This document shows positions 27,454-35,134 of a stretch of 64,000 nt of DNA, piece after piece. The notes beneath the pieces were generated by a model. That model was given only the letters and a program-made list of their open reading frames with translations. It was not told the origin of the DNA and ran no database searches. How positions within the stretch are numbered: position 1 is the stretch's first letter; each line of letters starts with the position of its first letter. A program made the position numbers and the translations under genes. The DNA comes from Streptomyces sp. AM 4-1-1 (GTDB taxonomy: Bacteria > Actinomycetota > Actinomycetes > Streptomycetales > Streptomycetaceae), in assembly GCF_029167625.1 (NCBI RefSeq), contig NZ_CP119145.1, positions 4,774,001 to 4,838,000 of the forward strand, given 5' to 3'.

Positions 27454-28356
27454 GTGTTCATCGACATCCCGCGCCAACTCGAAGCCGCTCTGATCGACCG
27501 TTCTCTCCCGCCCTGGGAAATGGACGGTTCGTTCCTGGCGAAGTCCACCATGGAGGAGTACCGGGCCGAGCTGACGGCCACCCCGTGGTTCGAGGAGACC
27601 GCCGCTACGCTGCGCCACGCGCTGACCCGGGAGGGCGACGGATACGCCGTGCTACGCCTGGGGAACCTCGCCAAGGCTCTGGGGAGCGGCGACCGGTTCC
27701 GGCGGCTGGCGGCGGCCTTCGCGGCCGAGGTGGCCGCCCCTTTCTCGCCCTTTCCGCGGTGGCCCCTGTGGAAGGACATCGGGGTCAAGGTCGACAAAGA
27801 TCCCGGCAAGTCCAGCGGCATCGGGTACAATGCGTTCCACATGGACCTGGTGAACGCGACCCGGCCCCCGGAGTACACCACACTCCTGTGCGTCCGCCCC
27901 GACCCGCTCGGCGGCGGCCCCAGCATCCTCTCCGACGCCCACGCGGCGGCGTCGCGGCTGTCGGAGAACAGCCGCGCCCTCCTGGCCGAGACGGCCTACA
28001 ACTACGGGACCTTCTTCGACCTGTACGGCGTGGGCGAGGAGTACAAGCCGTTCCCGATCCTTGACGGCTCCGACCCGGGCGAGGGGTTCGTCCGGTTCAC
28101 CGCCAAAATGCTGGAGCGGTCTCCGCTCGACCGCCCGCACGCCGAGGCCGCCCGGGAGCTTGCCGAGGAGCTCGTCCGGGGGCAGGTCTCCTTCATGCTT
28201 CAGCCCGGGGACTACCTCATCGTGAACCAGCGCCGCTTCCTGCACGGACGGGCGGCGCTCCACAGCGGTCAGGAGACTGCCCCTGACGCCGACAGGCGGC
28301 TGCTCCTCCAGTTGTTCCTGCGCGACGCTCAGGCCGACGACGGCCTGGCCGCGTAG
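27454..28356 (+). CDS. TauD/TfdA-type Fe(II)/2-oxoglutarate-dependent oxygenase
   Basis: A 300-aa enzyme with the jelly-roll oxygenase iron triad: H129-x-D131 (NAFHMDLV) and distal H264 (RRFLHGRAAL), followed by an Arg in RRLLLQLFLR suited to bind 2-oxoglutarate. Relatives hydroxylate amino acids, taurine or natural-product intermediates (clavaminate-synthase-like). The substrate is unknown. GAGAAGG precedes the GTG start. Neighbours (HATPase upstream, glycosyltransferase downstream and convergent) do not reveal a pathway; the gene sits in what looks like an accessory segment. Confidence 0.82.
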   Translation: MFIDIPRQLEAALIDRSLPPWEMDGSFLAKSTMEEYRAELTATPWFEETAATLRHALTREGDGYAVLRLGNLAKALGSGDRFRRLAAAFAAEVAAPFSPFPRWPLWKDIGVKVDKDPGKSSGIGYNAFHMDLVNATRPPEYTTLLCVRPDPLGGGPSILSDAHAAASRLSENSRALLAETAYNYGTFFDLYGVGEEYKPFPILDGSDPGEGFVRFTAKMLERSPLDRPHAEAARELAEELVRGQVSFMLQPGDYLIVNQRRFLHGRAALHSGQETAPDADRRLLLQLFLRDAQADDGLAA

Positions 28357-28466
28357 CCAGGAGACGGCACCGGTGACCCGCCGAGTCCGGCCCTCCGGTT
28401 CAACTCCCGAGTACGCGGCGCGGCCACGGGGGCGGGGCCCGGCCGGGCGCCTGCGAAAACGTTCGC

Positions 28467-28490
28467 GCACCGGGCCCCCCGGGCCCGTGC
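28467..28490. terminator. Bidirectional terminator-like hairpin
   Basis: GCACCGGGCC...GGGCCCGTGC forms a short GC stem with one bulge between the convergent oxygenase and glycosyltransferase genes. Confidence 0.6.
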
Positions 28491-28496
28491 GGGGAG

Positions 28497-29270
28497 CTAG
28501 ATGCGCGAGTTGCGCAGCGACTGCCAGACGGCTCCCGCCAGTGCTCGCGTTGCCCGCGGGACCGACAGATGCTCGTGCTCGCGGTAAAGCGACCAGTTGT
28601 ACTGCACGAGGGAAAGTTTGTTGGAGGACAGCGATCCCGCCTGGTGGGCCCGGTAGACCGCCAACGGTTCGGCCAGGCCCCGGGCGTCAGCGCCGTCCCG
28701 CATGATGCTCAGCCACAGTGCGTAGTCCTGGCGTTTGCGCATCTCCGGCATCAGCCTCGTGCCCAGGACGTTGCGGTCGTACATGGCGGTGAGGGCACCG
28801 ATGTGGTCCTGGGCCAGCATCGCGCGGTAGTCCACGTGCTCACGCGCGCGAATCACCCGGCCGTTCGGGACCCAGTCGGTGCTCTCGCCAGGATAGGCGG
28901 CGTCCATCTTGTAGTACGAGGTGAACGTCAACGGTGCAGTTCCTTCCGCAGCGAAGGCGAGTTGCTTCTCGGTCTTCTCCGGAAGCCACATGTCGTCGCT
29001 GTCGAGGAAGGCGATGTAGCCCCCGCGGGCTCGCTCGATCGCGAGGTTGCGGGCCCGACCCGCGCCTCCCCGCTCGGGTGCCGACCGAGGCAGGACGCGC
29101 TTGTCCTGCGCGGCGAACTCGCGCAGCAGGTCCATGGAGCCGTCGGAGGACTGGTCGTCCGTAACGAGCAGCTCCAGGTCGCTGTGGGTCTGAGTGAGCA
29201 CCGATCGGACGGCTGCGCCGAGGGTGGCCGCCGAGTTGTACACGGGCATGACGACAGACACCAAGGGCAC
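28497..29270 (-). CDS. Glycosyltransferase family 2
   Basis: A 257-aa GT-A glycosyltransferase. The nucleotide-binding start is VSVVMPVYNSAATL, the D-D pair is in LLVTDDQSSDGS, the metal-binding D-x-D-D is in IAFLDSDDMW, and RKRQDYALWL resembles the acceptor-side motif. It transfers a sugar from an NDP-sugar, probably to a polysaccharide or lipid carrier. AAGGAG lies eight bases before the GTG at 29270, fixing the start within a longer frame that reaches 29654. It is divergent from a nucleotide-sugar dehydrogenase (66 bp apart), suggesting the remains of a surface-polysaccharide gene set. Confidence 0.87.
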   Translation of the reverse strand: MPLVSVVMPVYNSAATLGAAVRSVLTQTHSDLELLVTDDQSSDGSMDLLREFAAQDKRVLPRSAPERGGAGRARNLAIERARGGYIAFLDSDDMWLPEKTEKQLAFAAEGTAPLTFTSYYKMDAAYPGESTDWVPNGRVIRAREHVDYRAMLAQDHIGALTAMYDRNVLGTRLMPEMRKRQDYALWLSIMRDGADARGLAEPLAVYRAHQAGSLSSNKLSLVQYNWSLYREHEHLSVPRATRALAGAVWQSLRNSRI

Positions 29271-29336
29271 AGCGCTTCTCCTTGCAGACCAGGAACGACC
29301 GGTCCATTCAAGCACCGCCACCGAGTAGGAGCTGCC

Positions 29337-30353
29337 ATGCAGATCGTTGTCGCGGGTCAGGGCTACGCAGGTCTTCCGCTGGCCGTACGTGCCGCAGAGG
29401 GGGGTCACCGCGTTGTCGGCTACGACGTGAACGCGCACCGTGTCCGGCAGCTCGCCGCCGGTCAGTCCTACGTGGAGGATGTGGCATCCGACCGGCTGCG
29501 CGCGGTGCTGGACTCCGGGGTCCACTCCGCGGCCGCCGACGCTGCCGCACTGGCCGGCTTCGACATCGCGGTGATCACCGTGCCGACCCCGTTGCGAGAC
29601 GGCGTGCCGGACCTGACCTACATCAAGACCTGCGCCCGGACCCTGGGCGGGCACCTGCGCCCCGGTGCGACCGTGGTTCTGGAGTCCACGACCTATCCCG
29701 GCACCACAGAGGAACTGCTGCTGCCGATCCTGGAGGAGGCATCCGGCCTCAAGGCCGGGGAGGACTTCCAGGCCGGGTTCAGTCCCGAGCGCATCGCCCC
29801 GGGGAACAAGCGGTTCTCGTTCGAGGAGACGCCGAAGGTGGTGTCCGGGATCGACGCCAAGTCACTCGATGTGATCAAGGCGTTCTATGACGGCGTCTTC
29901 CGGACCACGGTCCCGGTGTCCGGGCCCAAGGTCGCAGAGCTGGCAAAACTGCTGGAGAACACCTTTCGGCTCGTCAACATCTCGATGGTCAACGAGTTGG
30001 CGACGCTGACCGAGCGCCTCGACGTGAACATCTGGGAGGCGATCGACGCCGCCGCGACCAAGCCCTTCGGCTTCACACGGTTCACCCCGGGGCCGGGAGT
30101 CGGCGGGCACTGCCTGCGTCCAGGAGCGTTCCGGGCCGGGAGCGCGGTAGCTGGAGCGACGACCGGGGCCGCCACCCCCCACAGGAGAGGCCCCGATCGT
30201 CTTCCACAGGGCCGTGGAACGGCCCGTACTCATCTCAGCGTCACGACCGCGTTTTCTGTCACACCCGCGAGCGCACCGCACTCACACCGCGCGGGGTCGA
30301 CACAATGTTGCGGGTTGTACAAGTCATGGACGCGGCGCCCGCCGAGCACGTAG
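29337..30353 (+). pseudogene. Nucleotide-sugar dehydrogenase, truncated after the catalytic Cys
   Basis: The first 260 residues match UDP-glucose/UDP-ManNAc dehydrogenases: Rossmann motif GQGYAGLPLA, ITVPTPLRDG, LESTTYPGTTEE, GFSPERIAPGN, ELAKLLENTFRLVNI and GPGVGGHC with catalytic Cys259. Immediately after that Cys (base 30113) the similarity ends and the frame continues for about 79 residues of low-complexity sequence before a stop at 30353. Normal family members have another 150 or so residues forming the UDP-binding C-terminal domain. TAGGAG precedes the ATG, so expression is possible, but the enzyme should be inactive. The break probably marks the edge of an inserted or deleted segment. 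Confidence 0.8.
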
Positions 30354-30425
30354 CGTGCTGAGTCGCGCAGGGCGGCGCAAGAGTGTGGCCGGCTGCGGTT
30401 CTTGACAGCGGGGCGGGTTGGGGAA

Positions 30426-31184
30426 GTGCTGGGGGACGACGCGGAGCTGACCACCGCGGTGCTCGCGGCGCAGGACGGGGACGAGGATGCCTTCCGTACT
30501 GTGTACCGCGCTACGCATCCACGGTTGTTGGGTTATGTCCGGACACTGGTGGGGGAGCCGGACGCCGAGGACGTGGCGTCCGAGGCATGGCTCCAGATAG
30601 CACGCGACCTCGGGACGTTCCGTGGGGACGCGGACCGGTTCCGGGGCTGGGCGGCCCGGATCGCCCGTAACCGCGCCCTCGACCATCTGCGGATGCGGGG
30701 CAGGCGTCCCGCGATCGGCGGTGACGAGACCGCGCTCTCGGGCAGGCCCGCCGAGTCCGACACCGCCGACGAGGCCATCGAGGCCCTGGCCACCGACCGC
30801 ACGATGTCGCTGATCGCCCGGCTGCCGCTGGACCAGGCCGAGGCCGTCGTGCTGCGGGTGGTGGTCGGCCTGGACGCGAAGAGCGCGGCGCGGACGTTGG
30901 GCAAGCGGCCGGGTGCGGTACGGACGGCAGCGCATCGGGGGTTGAAGCGGCTGGCGGACCTCCTCGGTCCGGAGGACGAGGACCGGACCGACGCCGTGCA
31001 CGGCCCGGCCGGGGCGGGGCGTGCCCAGGGGAGTGCGGAGCGGGGTTCCGGTGCGCGGGGGAACAGGGCGGGCCAGGCGCCCGAACTGGGCGCCGTACCC
31101 ACGCAGCGAGCCGTCCGTCAGCATGGTCTGGCGGCGCCCGCGGGAGTGGCGCACGCGCTCCCGTGGACGCAGAAGGACGTGTGA
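30426..31184 (+). CDS. ECF-type RNA polymerase sigma factor
   Basis: A 252-aa sigma-70 family protein of the ECF group. Region 2 reads FRTVYRATHPRLLGYVRTLV, with DAEDVASEAWLQIARDL and the -10 recognition helix near GWAARIARNRALDHLR. Region 4 reads LIARLPLDQAEAVVLRVVVG with AARTLGKRPGAVRTAAHRGL. A 70-residue Gly/Ala-rich tail follows, longer than in typical ECFs. The GTG at 30426 has GGGGAA close upstream; a TTG at 30402 is an alternative. The stop overlaps the next ATG (TGATG), so it is coupled to a membrane protein that probably regulates it. Confidence 0.9.
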   Translation: MLGDDAELTTAVLAAQDGDEDAFRTVYRATHPRLLGYVRTLVGEPDAEDVASEAWLQIARDLGTFRGDADRFRGWAARIARNRALDHLRMRGRRPAIGGDETALSGRPAESDTADEAIEALATDRTMSLIARLPLDQAEAVVLRVVVGLDAKSAARTLGKRPGAVRTAAHRGLKRLADLLGPEDEDRTDAVHGPAGAGRAQGSAERGSGARGNRAGQAPELGAVPTQRAVRQHGLAAPAGVAHALPWTQKDV

Positions 31185-32611
31185 TGGCCGACGAGCGGTA
31201 CGCGTGGCTCGACCAGGACGCGGCGGACAGACTGCTCCGCGGTGAACCGGTCGACCCGGTCGGCGATCAGGCCCGCGAGGAAGCCGAACGGTTGGCCGCG
31301 GCACTCTCCGCCGTGGCGCCCACCGGGCGTGGTGCGAAGGGCTCGGGTGGTGTGGGTGTTCGGGGCGGCTCGGGTGCGCCCGGTGGTGTGGGTGGGGCGG
31401 CGGTCGTCGGTCGATCGAGTGGTCCGACCGGGTCGGGCGGTTCAGCCGGTTCGGGCGGTTCGGGCGGTTCGGTCGGTTCGGTCGGCTCGGTCGGTGAACT
31501 GCCCGGTGAGGCCGCCGCGCTGGCCGCGTTCCGTGAGGCGCGGTCCGGGGGCCGGGTCCCGGATCTTTCGGACGGCTTCGGTCCGGTACGCATCGGTGGC
31601 GCACCCCGCTCCGGCTTCTCCGCCGGCCCTTCCGCGTCCACTCCACTCCGCCCCCGTGCACCGCGTCGGGGTCGTCCCGTCAGCTTCGGCCTGGTCGCGT
31701 CGCTGGCCGGATGCGCGCTCGGCGGGGTGGTGGTCGTTGCGGGCGCGGGCCTGCTGCCCGTCCCGTTCGGTGGTCACTGGGGCCCCGCGCCCGCGACCTC
31801 CGTCTCCGCCTCCCCGGAGGCGCTGGGCCCGACCCTGCCGGACGGCGGCGGACCGTCCGACCCGCCGCCCTTCACCGTGCCCGGGACCGGTGCGTTCCCC
31901 GACGCCTCACGGTCGTCCGGCGCCCCGACGGTCGGCCGGGGGGCCGGGGATCACCCCGTGCCCGGCGGCGTCACGGCGGAACCGGACCAGGGGCGGGAGG
32001 GCCAGGACCGGGCCGGTGACCGGGGCAAGGACGGCTCACCCGACAGCGCCGGGACGGAGGGCATCGAGCGGGACGGCACCGACCGGCCTGAGCCTGACGA
32101 CTTGGCGAAGGGCCGGTCCGACGGCGAACGGTTCACCGGGACGCGCCGGGCCTGTCGCGCCTACCGCGAGGGCAGCCTCGACGAACGGGACCGGCACCGC
32201 CTCGAAGCGCTGGCGAGAGGGGCCGGGAAGGTGGGCCGGTTCTGCGACCGTGCGCTGGACGGCCGTGGCGACCGGGACGGACCTGGCGGTTCGGGCGGTG
32301 GGCATGGTCACGGCGGACAGGGCGGTTCCCACGGGCCCCCGGCCGGACACGGCGGTTCGAGGGGGTCGGAGGGCTCGAAGGGGCCGGAGGGATCGAAGGA
32401 GTCGGAGAGGTCGCAGGAGTCGGAGGGGGCGAACAGGACCAGCGGTTCGAACGGCTCACAGAGTGACAGTGGCGGTGGCCGCAGTGGTACGGGCGGCAGC
32501 GGTGCGGGTGCCAGGGGCGGTGGCGGTACGGGAAGTGGTGATTCGGCGGCGCCGCCTTCGCCGGGGACCACCTCGGGCCCCGTCCCGACGATCCCTTCCG
32601 ACGTCTCGTAG
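31184..32611 (+). CDS. Putative anti-sigma factor-like membrane protein, low-complexity rich
   Basis: A 475-aa protein coupled to the ECF sigma gene by a one-base TGATG overlap. The N-terminus (MADERYAWLDQDAADRLLRG) resembles the cytoplasmic part of Streptomyces sigma-associated proteins. Residues 55-110 are Gly/Ser/Val repeats; one helix (VSFGLVASLAGCALGGVVVV) crosses the membrane near residue 175; the outer part is Pro/Gly/Asp-rich, with one conserved-looking block (ACRAYREGSLDERDRHRLEA...CDRALDG) and more Gly/Ser/Glu repeats. No zinc HCC motif is visible, so it is not a classical ZAS anti-sigma factor. An anti-sigma role is inferred from coupling. Confidence 0.72.
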   Translation: MADERYAWLDQDAADRLLRGEPVDPVGDQAREEAERLAAALSAVAPTGRGAKGSGGVGVRGGSGAPGGVGGAAVVGRSSGPTGSGGSAGSGGSGGSVGSVGSVGELPGEAAALAAFREARSGGRVPDLSDGFGPVRIGGAPRSGFSAGPSASTPLRPRAPRRGRPVSFGLVASLAGCALGGVVVVAGAGLLPVPFGGHWGPAPATSVSASPEALGPTLPDGGGPSDPPPFTVPGTGAFPDASRSSGAPTVGRGAGDHPVPGGVTAEPDQGREGQDRAGDRGKDGSPDSAGTEGIERDGTDRPEPDDLAKGRSDGERFTGTRRACRAYREGSLDERDRHRLEALARGAGKVGRFCDRALDGRGDRDGPGGSGGGHGHGGQGGSHGPPAGHGGSRGSEGSKGPEGSKESERSQESEGANRTSGSNGSQSDSGGGRSGTGGSGAGARGGGGTGSGDSAAPPSPGTTSGPVPTIPSDVS

Positions 32612-32782
32612 CGCGCCCTTCGGCGCCGTACCGATTTCCCCCCGGAGCCCACCAGGCCCGGAGCCCCGCCGAGCGGCGGGTGTGACACTTTTCGGGGTAC
32701 GGGCGCAGTAGTGAGTGAGCCGACTGGTCATCGGCCGCGCAGTGAGCCGGGGTTCCCCCCGTACCTTCGGCTCGGCGCATCC

Positions 32783-32821
32783 GGCGCGGACGGGGCTTGT
32801 TTCCCCGGTCCCGTCCGCGCC
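32783..32821. terminator. Bidirectional terminator
   Basis: Perfect 12-bp stem GGCGCGGACGGG/CCCGTCCGCGCC with a 15-nt loop containing TTGTTT, between the convergent anti-sigma-like and L,D-transpeptidase genes. Confidence 0.8.
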
Positions 32822-32860
32822 CCTTTCGCTTCGCCCTCCTCAGCCGTGGACGACGGCCAC

Positions 32861-33820
32861 TCACCCGTAGACGACGACCTTGTCGCCGGTACGGACCTGG
32901 TCGAAGAGCGAGGCGATCTTCTTCTCGTCGCGGACGTTCACACAGCCGTGCGAGGCGCCGCTGTAGCCCCGGGCGGCGAAGTCCGAGGAGTAGTGCACCG
33001 CCTGACCCCCGCTGAAGAACATCGCGTACGGCATGGGGGAGTCGTAGAGCGTGGACACATGGTCGCGGGACTTCCAGAAGACGGAGAAGGCGCCCTCGCG
33101 GGTCGGTGTGTACTCCGATCCGAACCGCACGTCCATCGACGAGACGACCCGCCCGTCGATCATCCACGACAGGGTGCGGCTGTTCTTGCTGATGCACATC
33201 ACCCGGCCCGTCAGACAGCGCTTGTCCGGCTTGGCCACGGGACGTTCGGTCGGTGGCCGCAGCTCGTCCGCCGTCGGCGTCCTCGTCATCGCGAGCAGCC
33301 TCTGCCAGGTGACGGGGTCCGTCGCCCCGGTACGCGGAAGGTCACGCTTGCCCTGGAAGGACTTGACCGCGGTGACGGTGACCGAACCGTAGTAGCCCGT
33401 GGGACTGCGGTCGAAGTGACCGATCTGCCGGAGCCGGGCCTGGAGCTCCCGCACCTGGTCGCTCCGGGAGCCGTTCGCCATCAGCGCCTTGGGCGGCGCG
33501 GACGGTGTGGACCGCTCGGGCTCGGGCCTCGGCTCCTCGCTGCTCCCGGCCGTCGGCTCCGCGCTCTCGGCGCTCGGAGTGGCAGTCGCCGGAGAAGCGG
33601 GCGCCGACGGGACGGCGGACGGGGTGTCACCCGGCTTGGCGTCGTCGGACGGTGCGGCCGACGACGCGGCGCCGCCGGGCGGTACGGACGGCGCCGACGC
33701 ACCGACGGTCGCCTCGGACTTGCACCCGGCCGTGAGCGCGGTCATCGCGAGCACCACCCCGACGGCCGCCGTCACCGTGCCCGCCCTGCCGCCGGTTCCC
33801 CTTCTGCTGCCGGTCATCAT
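32861..33820 (-). CDS. Lipoprotein L,D-transpeptidase with peptidoglycan-binding domain
   Basis: A 319-aa exported enzyme that makes 3-3 crosslinks or attaches proteins in peptidoglycan. The signal peptide ends in a lipobox (L-T-A-G-C-K); a Pro/Ser/Ala-rich linker of about 80 residues follows; then a PGB_1 domain (SDQVRELQARLRQIGHF ... GSVTVTAVKSFQ) and a YkuD catalytic domain with the signature S-H-G-C-V-N-V, whose Cys is the nucleophile. GGGGGA precedes tandem ATGs at 33820/33817. It has a paralogue in the window (46736-47455) without the lipobox. Confidence 0.92.
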   Translation of the reverse strand: MMTGSRRGTGGRAGTVTAAVGVVLAMTALTAGCKSEATVGASAPSVPPGGAASSAAPSDDAKPGDTPSAVPSAPASPATATPSAESAEPTAGSSEEPRPEPERSTPSAPPKALMANGSRSDQVRELQARLRQIGHFDRSPTGYYGSVTVTAVKSFQGKRDLPRTGATDPVTWQRLLAMTRTPTADELRPPTERPVAKPDKRCLTGRVMCISKNSRTLSWMIDGRVVSSMDVRFGSEYTPTREGAFSVFWKSRDHVSTLYDSPMPYAMFFSGGQAVHYSSDFAARGYSGASHGCVNVRDEKKIASLFDQVRTGDKVVVYG

Positions 33821-33989
33821 CGGTCCCCCAGTCCTCTCCGTGCCCCGGTTCCCTCGTCCGCTGTCGCGGTCTCCTCCCCAGTGTCCCGGTGAACGCGCTC
33901 CTGGTCCGCCCTCTCACCGAAGTCCACGGAGGAGGCAGGGCGGGAGCGCAGGTCACGGCCCTCCGCTGTGAGGAAACTCCCAGTGATCC

Positions 33990-34192
33990 CGGGCATTGAT
34001 CCCGGGCAGTGATGTGCGGGCCGTGATCCCAGGGAGTGGTGTGCGGAGGACCCTGATCCCCGTGCACTGATCCGGAGGGCCCTGATTCCCGGGAAGTGCT
34101 CCGGGCGGACCCTGCTTCCCGGGCCGTGATCCGCGGTCAGTGGTCTCTGGGTCGTGGTCCCCGGACTCGGCCCGGGAAGCAGGGTCCGCCCG
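33990..34192. repeat. About 30-bp degenerate tandem array ending in a 25-bp perfect inverted repeat
   Basis: Units such as GATCCCAGGGAGTGGTGTGC followed by GGAGGACCCT recur at roughly 30-bp spacing from 33990 to 34140. A 25-bp segment (34102-34126, CGGGCGGACCCTGCTTCCCG plus GGCCG) is repeated in perfect inverse complement at 34168-34192, with a 41-nt spacer, so one repeat unit has been inverted. Transcribed, it would form a very stable hairpin. The full gap 33821-34357, between the divergent L,D-transpeptidase and LysE-type genes, contains no gene that I can support. Confidence 0.85.
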
Positions 34193-34328
34193 AGGTCCCA
34201 GAAACAGTCCCGGACCTCAGGAGCACCCGAGTCCTGTGCCCCGCGCCCCGCGCCCCGAACTCCGCGCCTCGGACGGTCCCGGCCCCCGGAACCCCTGCCT
34301 CCCGGAACTTCCGAAATCCCCGCGCCGG

Positions 34329-34350
34329 GTGTCGTACGCGCATGCGACAC
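34329..34350. promoter_or_regulatory. Inverted repeat just upstream of the LysE-type exporter
   Basis: GTGTCG (34329-34334) and CGACAC (34345-34350) are perfect inverted arms around TACGCGCATG, 7 nt before the ATG. This could be an operator or a leader hairpin that affects translation; no regulator gene is adjacent. Inference from symmetry only. Confidence 0.45.
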
Positions 34351-34357
34351 TCCGTCC

Positions 34358-35020
34358 ATGCTGGGTGTCACAGATCTTCCGACCTACCTCGCCGGCCTGG
34401 TGCTGATCATCCTGCTGCCGGGGCCGAACTCGCTGTACGTGCTCTCGGTCGCCGCCCGGCGCGGCACGCGCACCGGCTATGTGGCGGCGGCCGGTGTGTG
34501 GACCGGGGACACGGTCCTGATGACGCTCTCCGCGCTGGGCGCGGCCTCCCTGTTGCGGACGACCCCGTTCCTCTTCTCCGTCGTGAAGTTCGCGGGCGCG
34601 GGCTATCTGACCTGGCTGGCGATCGGCATGCTGCGGGCCGCGCTGTCGATGTGGCGCGAGCGGCACCGGCGGATGGCCGATCTGACGGACGAGAGCGCCG
34701 AACCGGTGACGGAGGGACTGGAACGTCCGTACCGGCGGGCGCTGGTGGTCAGCCTCGTCAACCCGAAGGCGATCCTCTTCCTGATCTCGTTCTTCGTGCA
34801 GTTCGTCGACCCCGGATACGCCTACCCGGCGCTGTCCTTCCTGGTGCTCGGCACCCTGTTGCAAGTGGCGAGCTTCCTCTACCTCTCCACGCTGATATTC
34901 GGCGGCACCCGGCTGGCCGACGCCTTCCGCCGTCGCAAGCGGCTTTCGGCGGGGGCCACTTCGGCGGCCGGGGTGCTCTTCCTCGGGTTCGCGGCGAAGC
35001 TTTCGCTCAGCAGCGTGTGA
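34358..35020 (+). CDS. LysE/RhtB-family amino-acid exporter (LeuE-like)
   Basis: A 220-aa inner-membrane protein of the LysE superfamily with about six helices. The family signature LILLPGPNSLYVLSVAARRG is in the first helix, and SLVNPKAILFLISFFVQFVD is the second hallmark. Relatives export leucine, lysine, threonine or homoserine; LeuE-type proteins are closest by sequence feel. The ATG at 34358 has no clear ribosome-binding site but sits next to the inverted repeat upstream. Convergent with the FAD monooxygenase. Confidence 0.88.
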   Translation: MLGVTDLPTYLAGLVLIILLPGPNSLYVLSVAARRGTRTGYVAAAGVWTGDTVLMTLSALGAASLLRTTPFLFSVVKFAGAGYLTWLAIGMLRAALSMWRERHRRMADLTDESAEPVTEGLERPYRRALVVSLVNPKAILFLISFFVQFVDPGYAYPALSFLVLGTLLQVASFLYLSTLIFGGTRLADAFRRRKRLSAGATSAAGVLFLGFAAKLSLSSV

Positions 35021-35049
35021 GCGCGGTGGCGGCATCTTCGCCGCGCGCT

Positions 35050-35072
35050 GGCGCCCGCAGCGCTCGGGCGCC
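35050..35072. terminator. Hairpin between convergent genes
   Basis: GGCGCCCG and CGGGCGCC form an 8-bp stem 30 nt after the LysE-type stop and 62 nt from the monooxygenase stop on the other strand. Confidence 0.6.
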
Positions 35073-35134
35073 CCGCCGCACCCCTGTCATGGCAGGTTCC
35101 GCCGGTCCGTGCCCCGGCAGTCCCGGCGTCGTGG

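Noticed and set aside
28395..28415. GGTTCAACTCCC resembling a tRNA T-arm
   Set aside because: The flanking bases do not pair as a 5-bp T-stem, and no acceptor, D or anticodon arm is present upstream.
28497..30113. A working capsule or hyaluronan-type gene cluster (GT2 plus UDP-sugar dehydrogenase)
   Set aside because: The dehydrogenase is truncated and no polymerase, flippase or further glycosyltransferase is nearby; only a remnant can be claimed.
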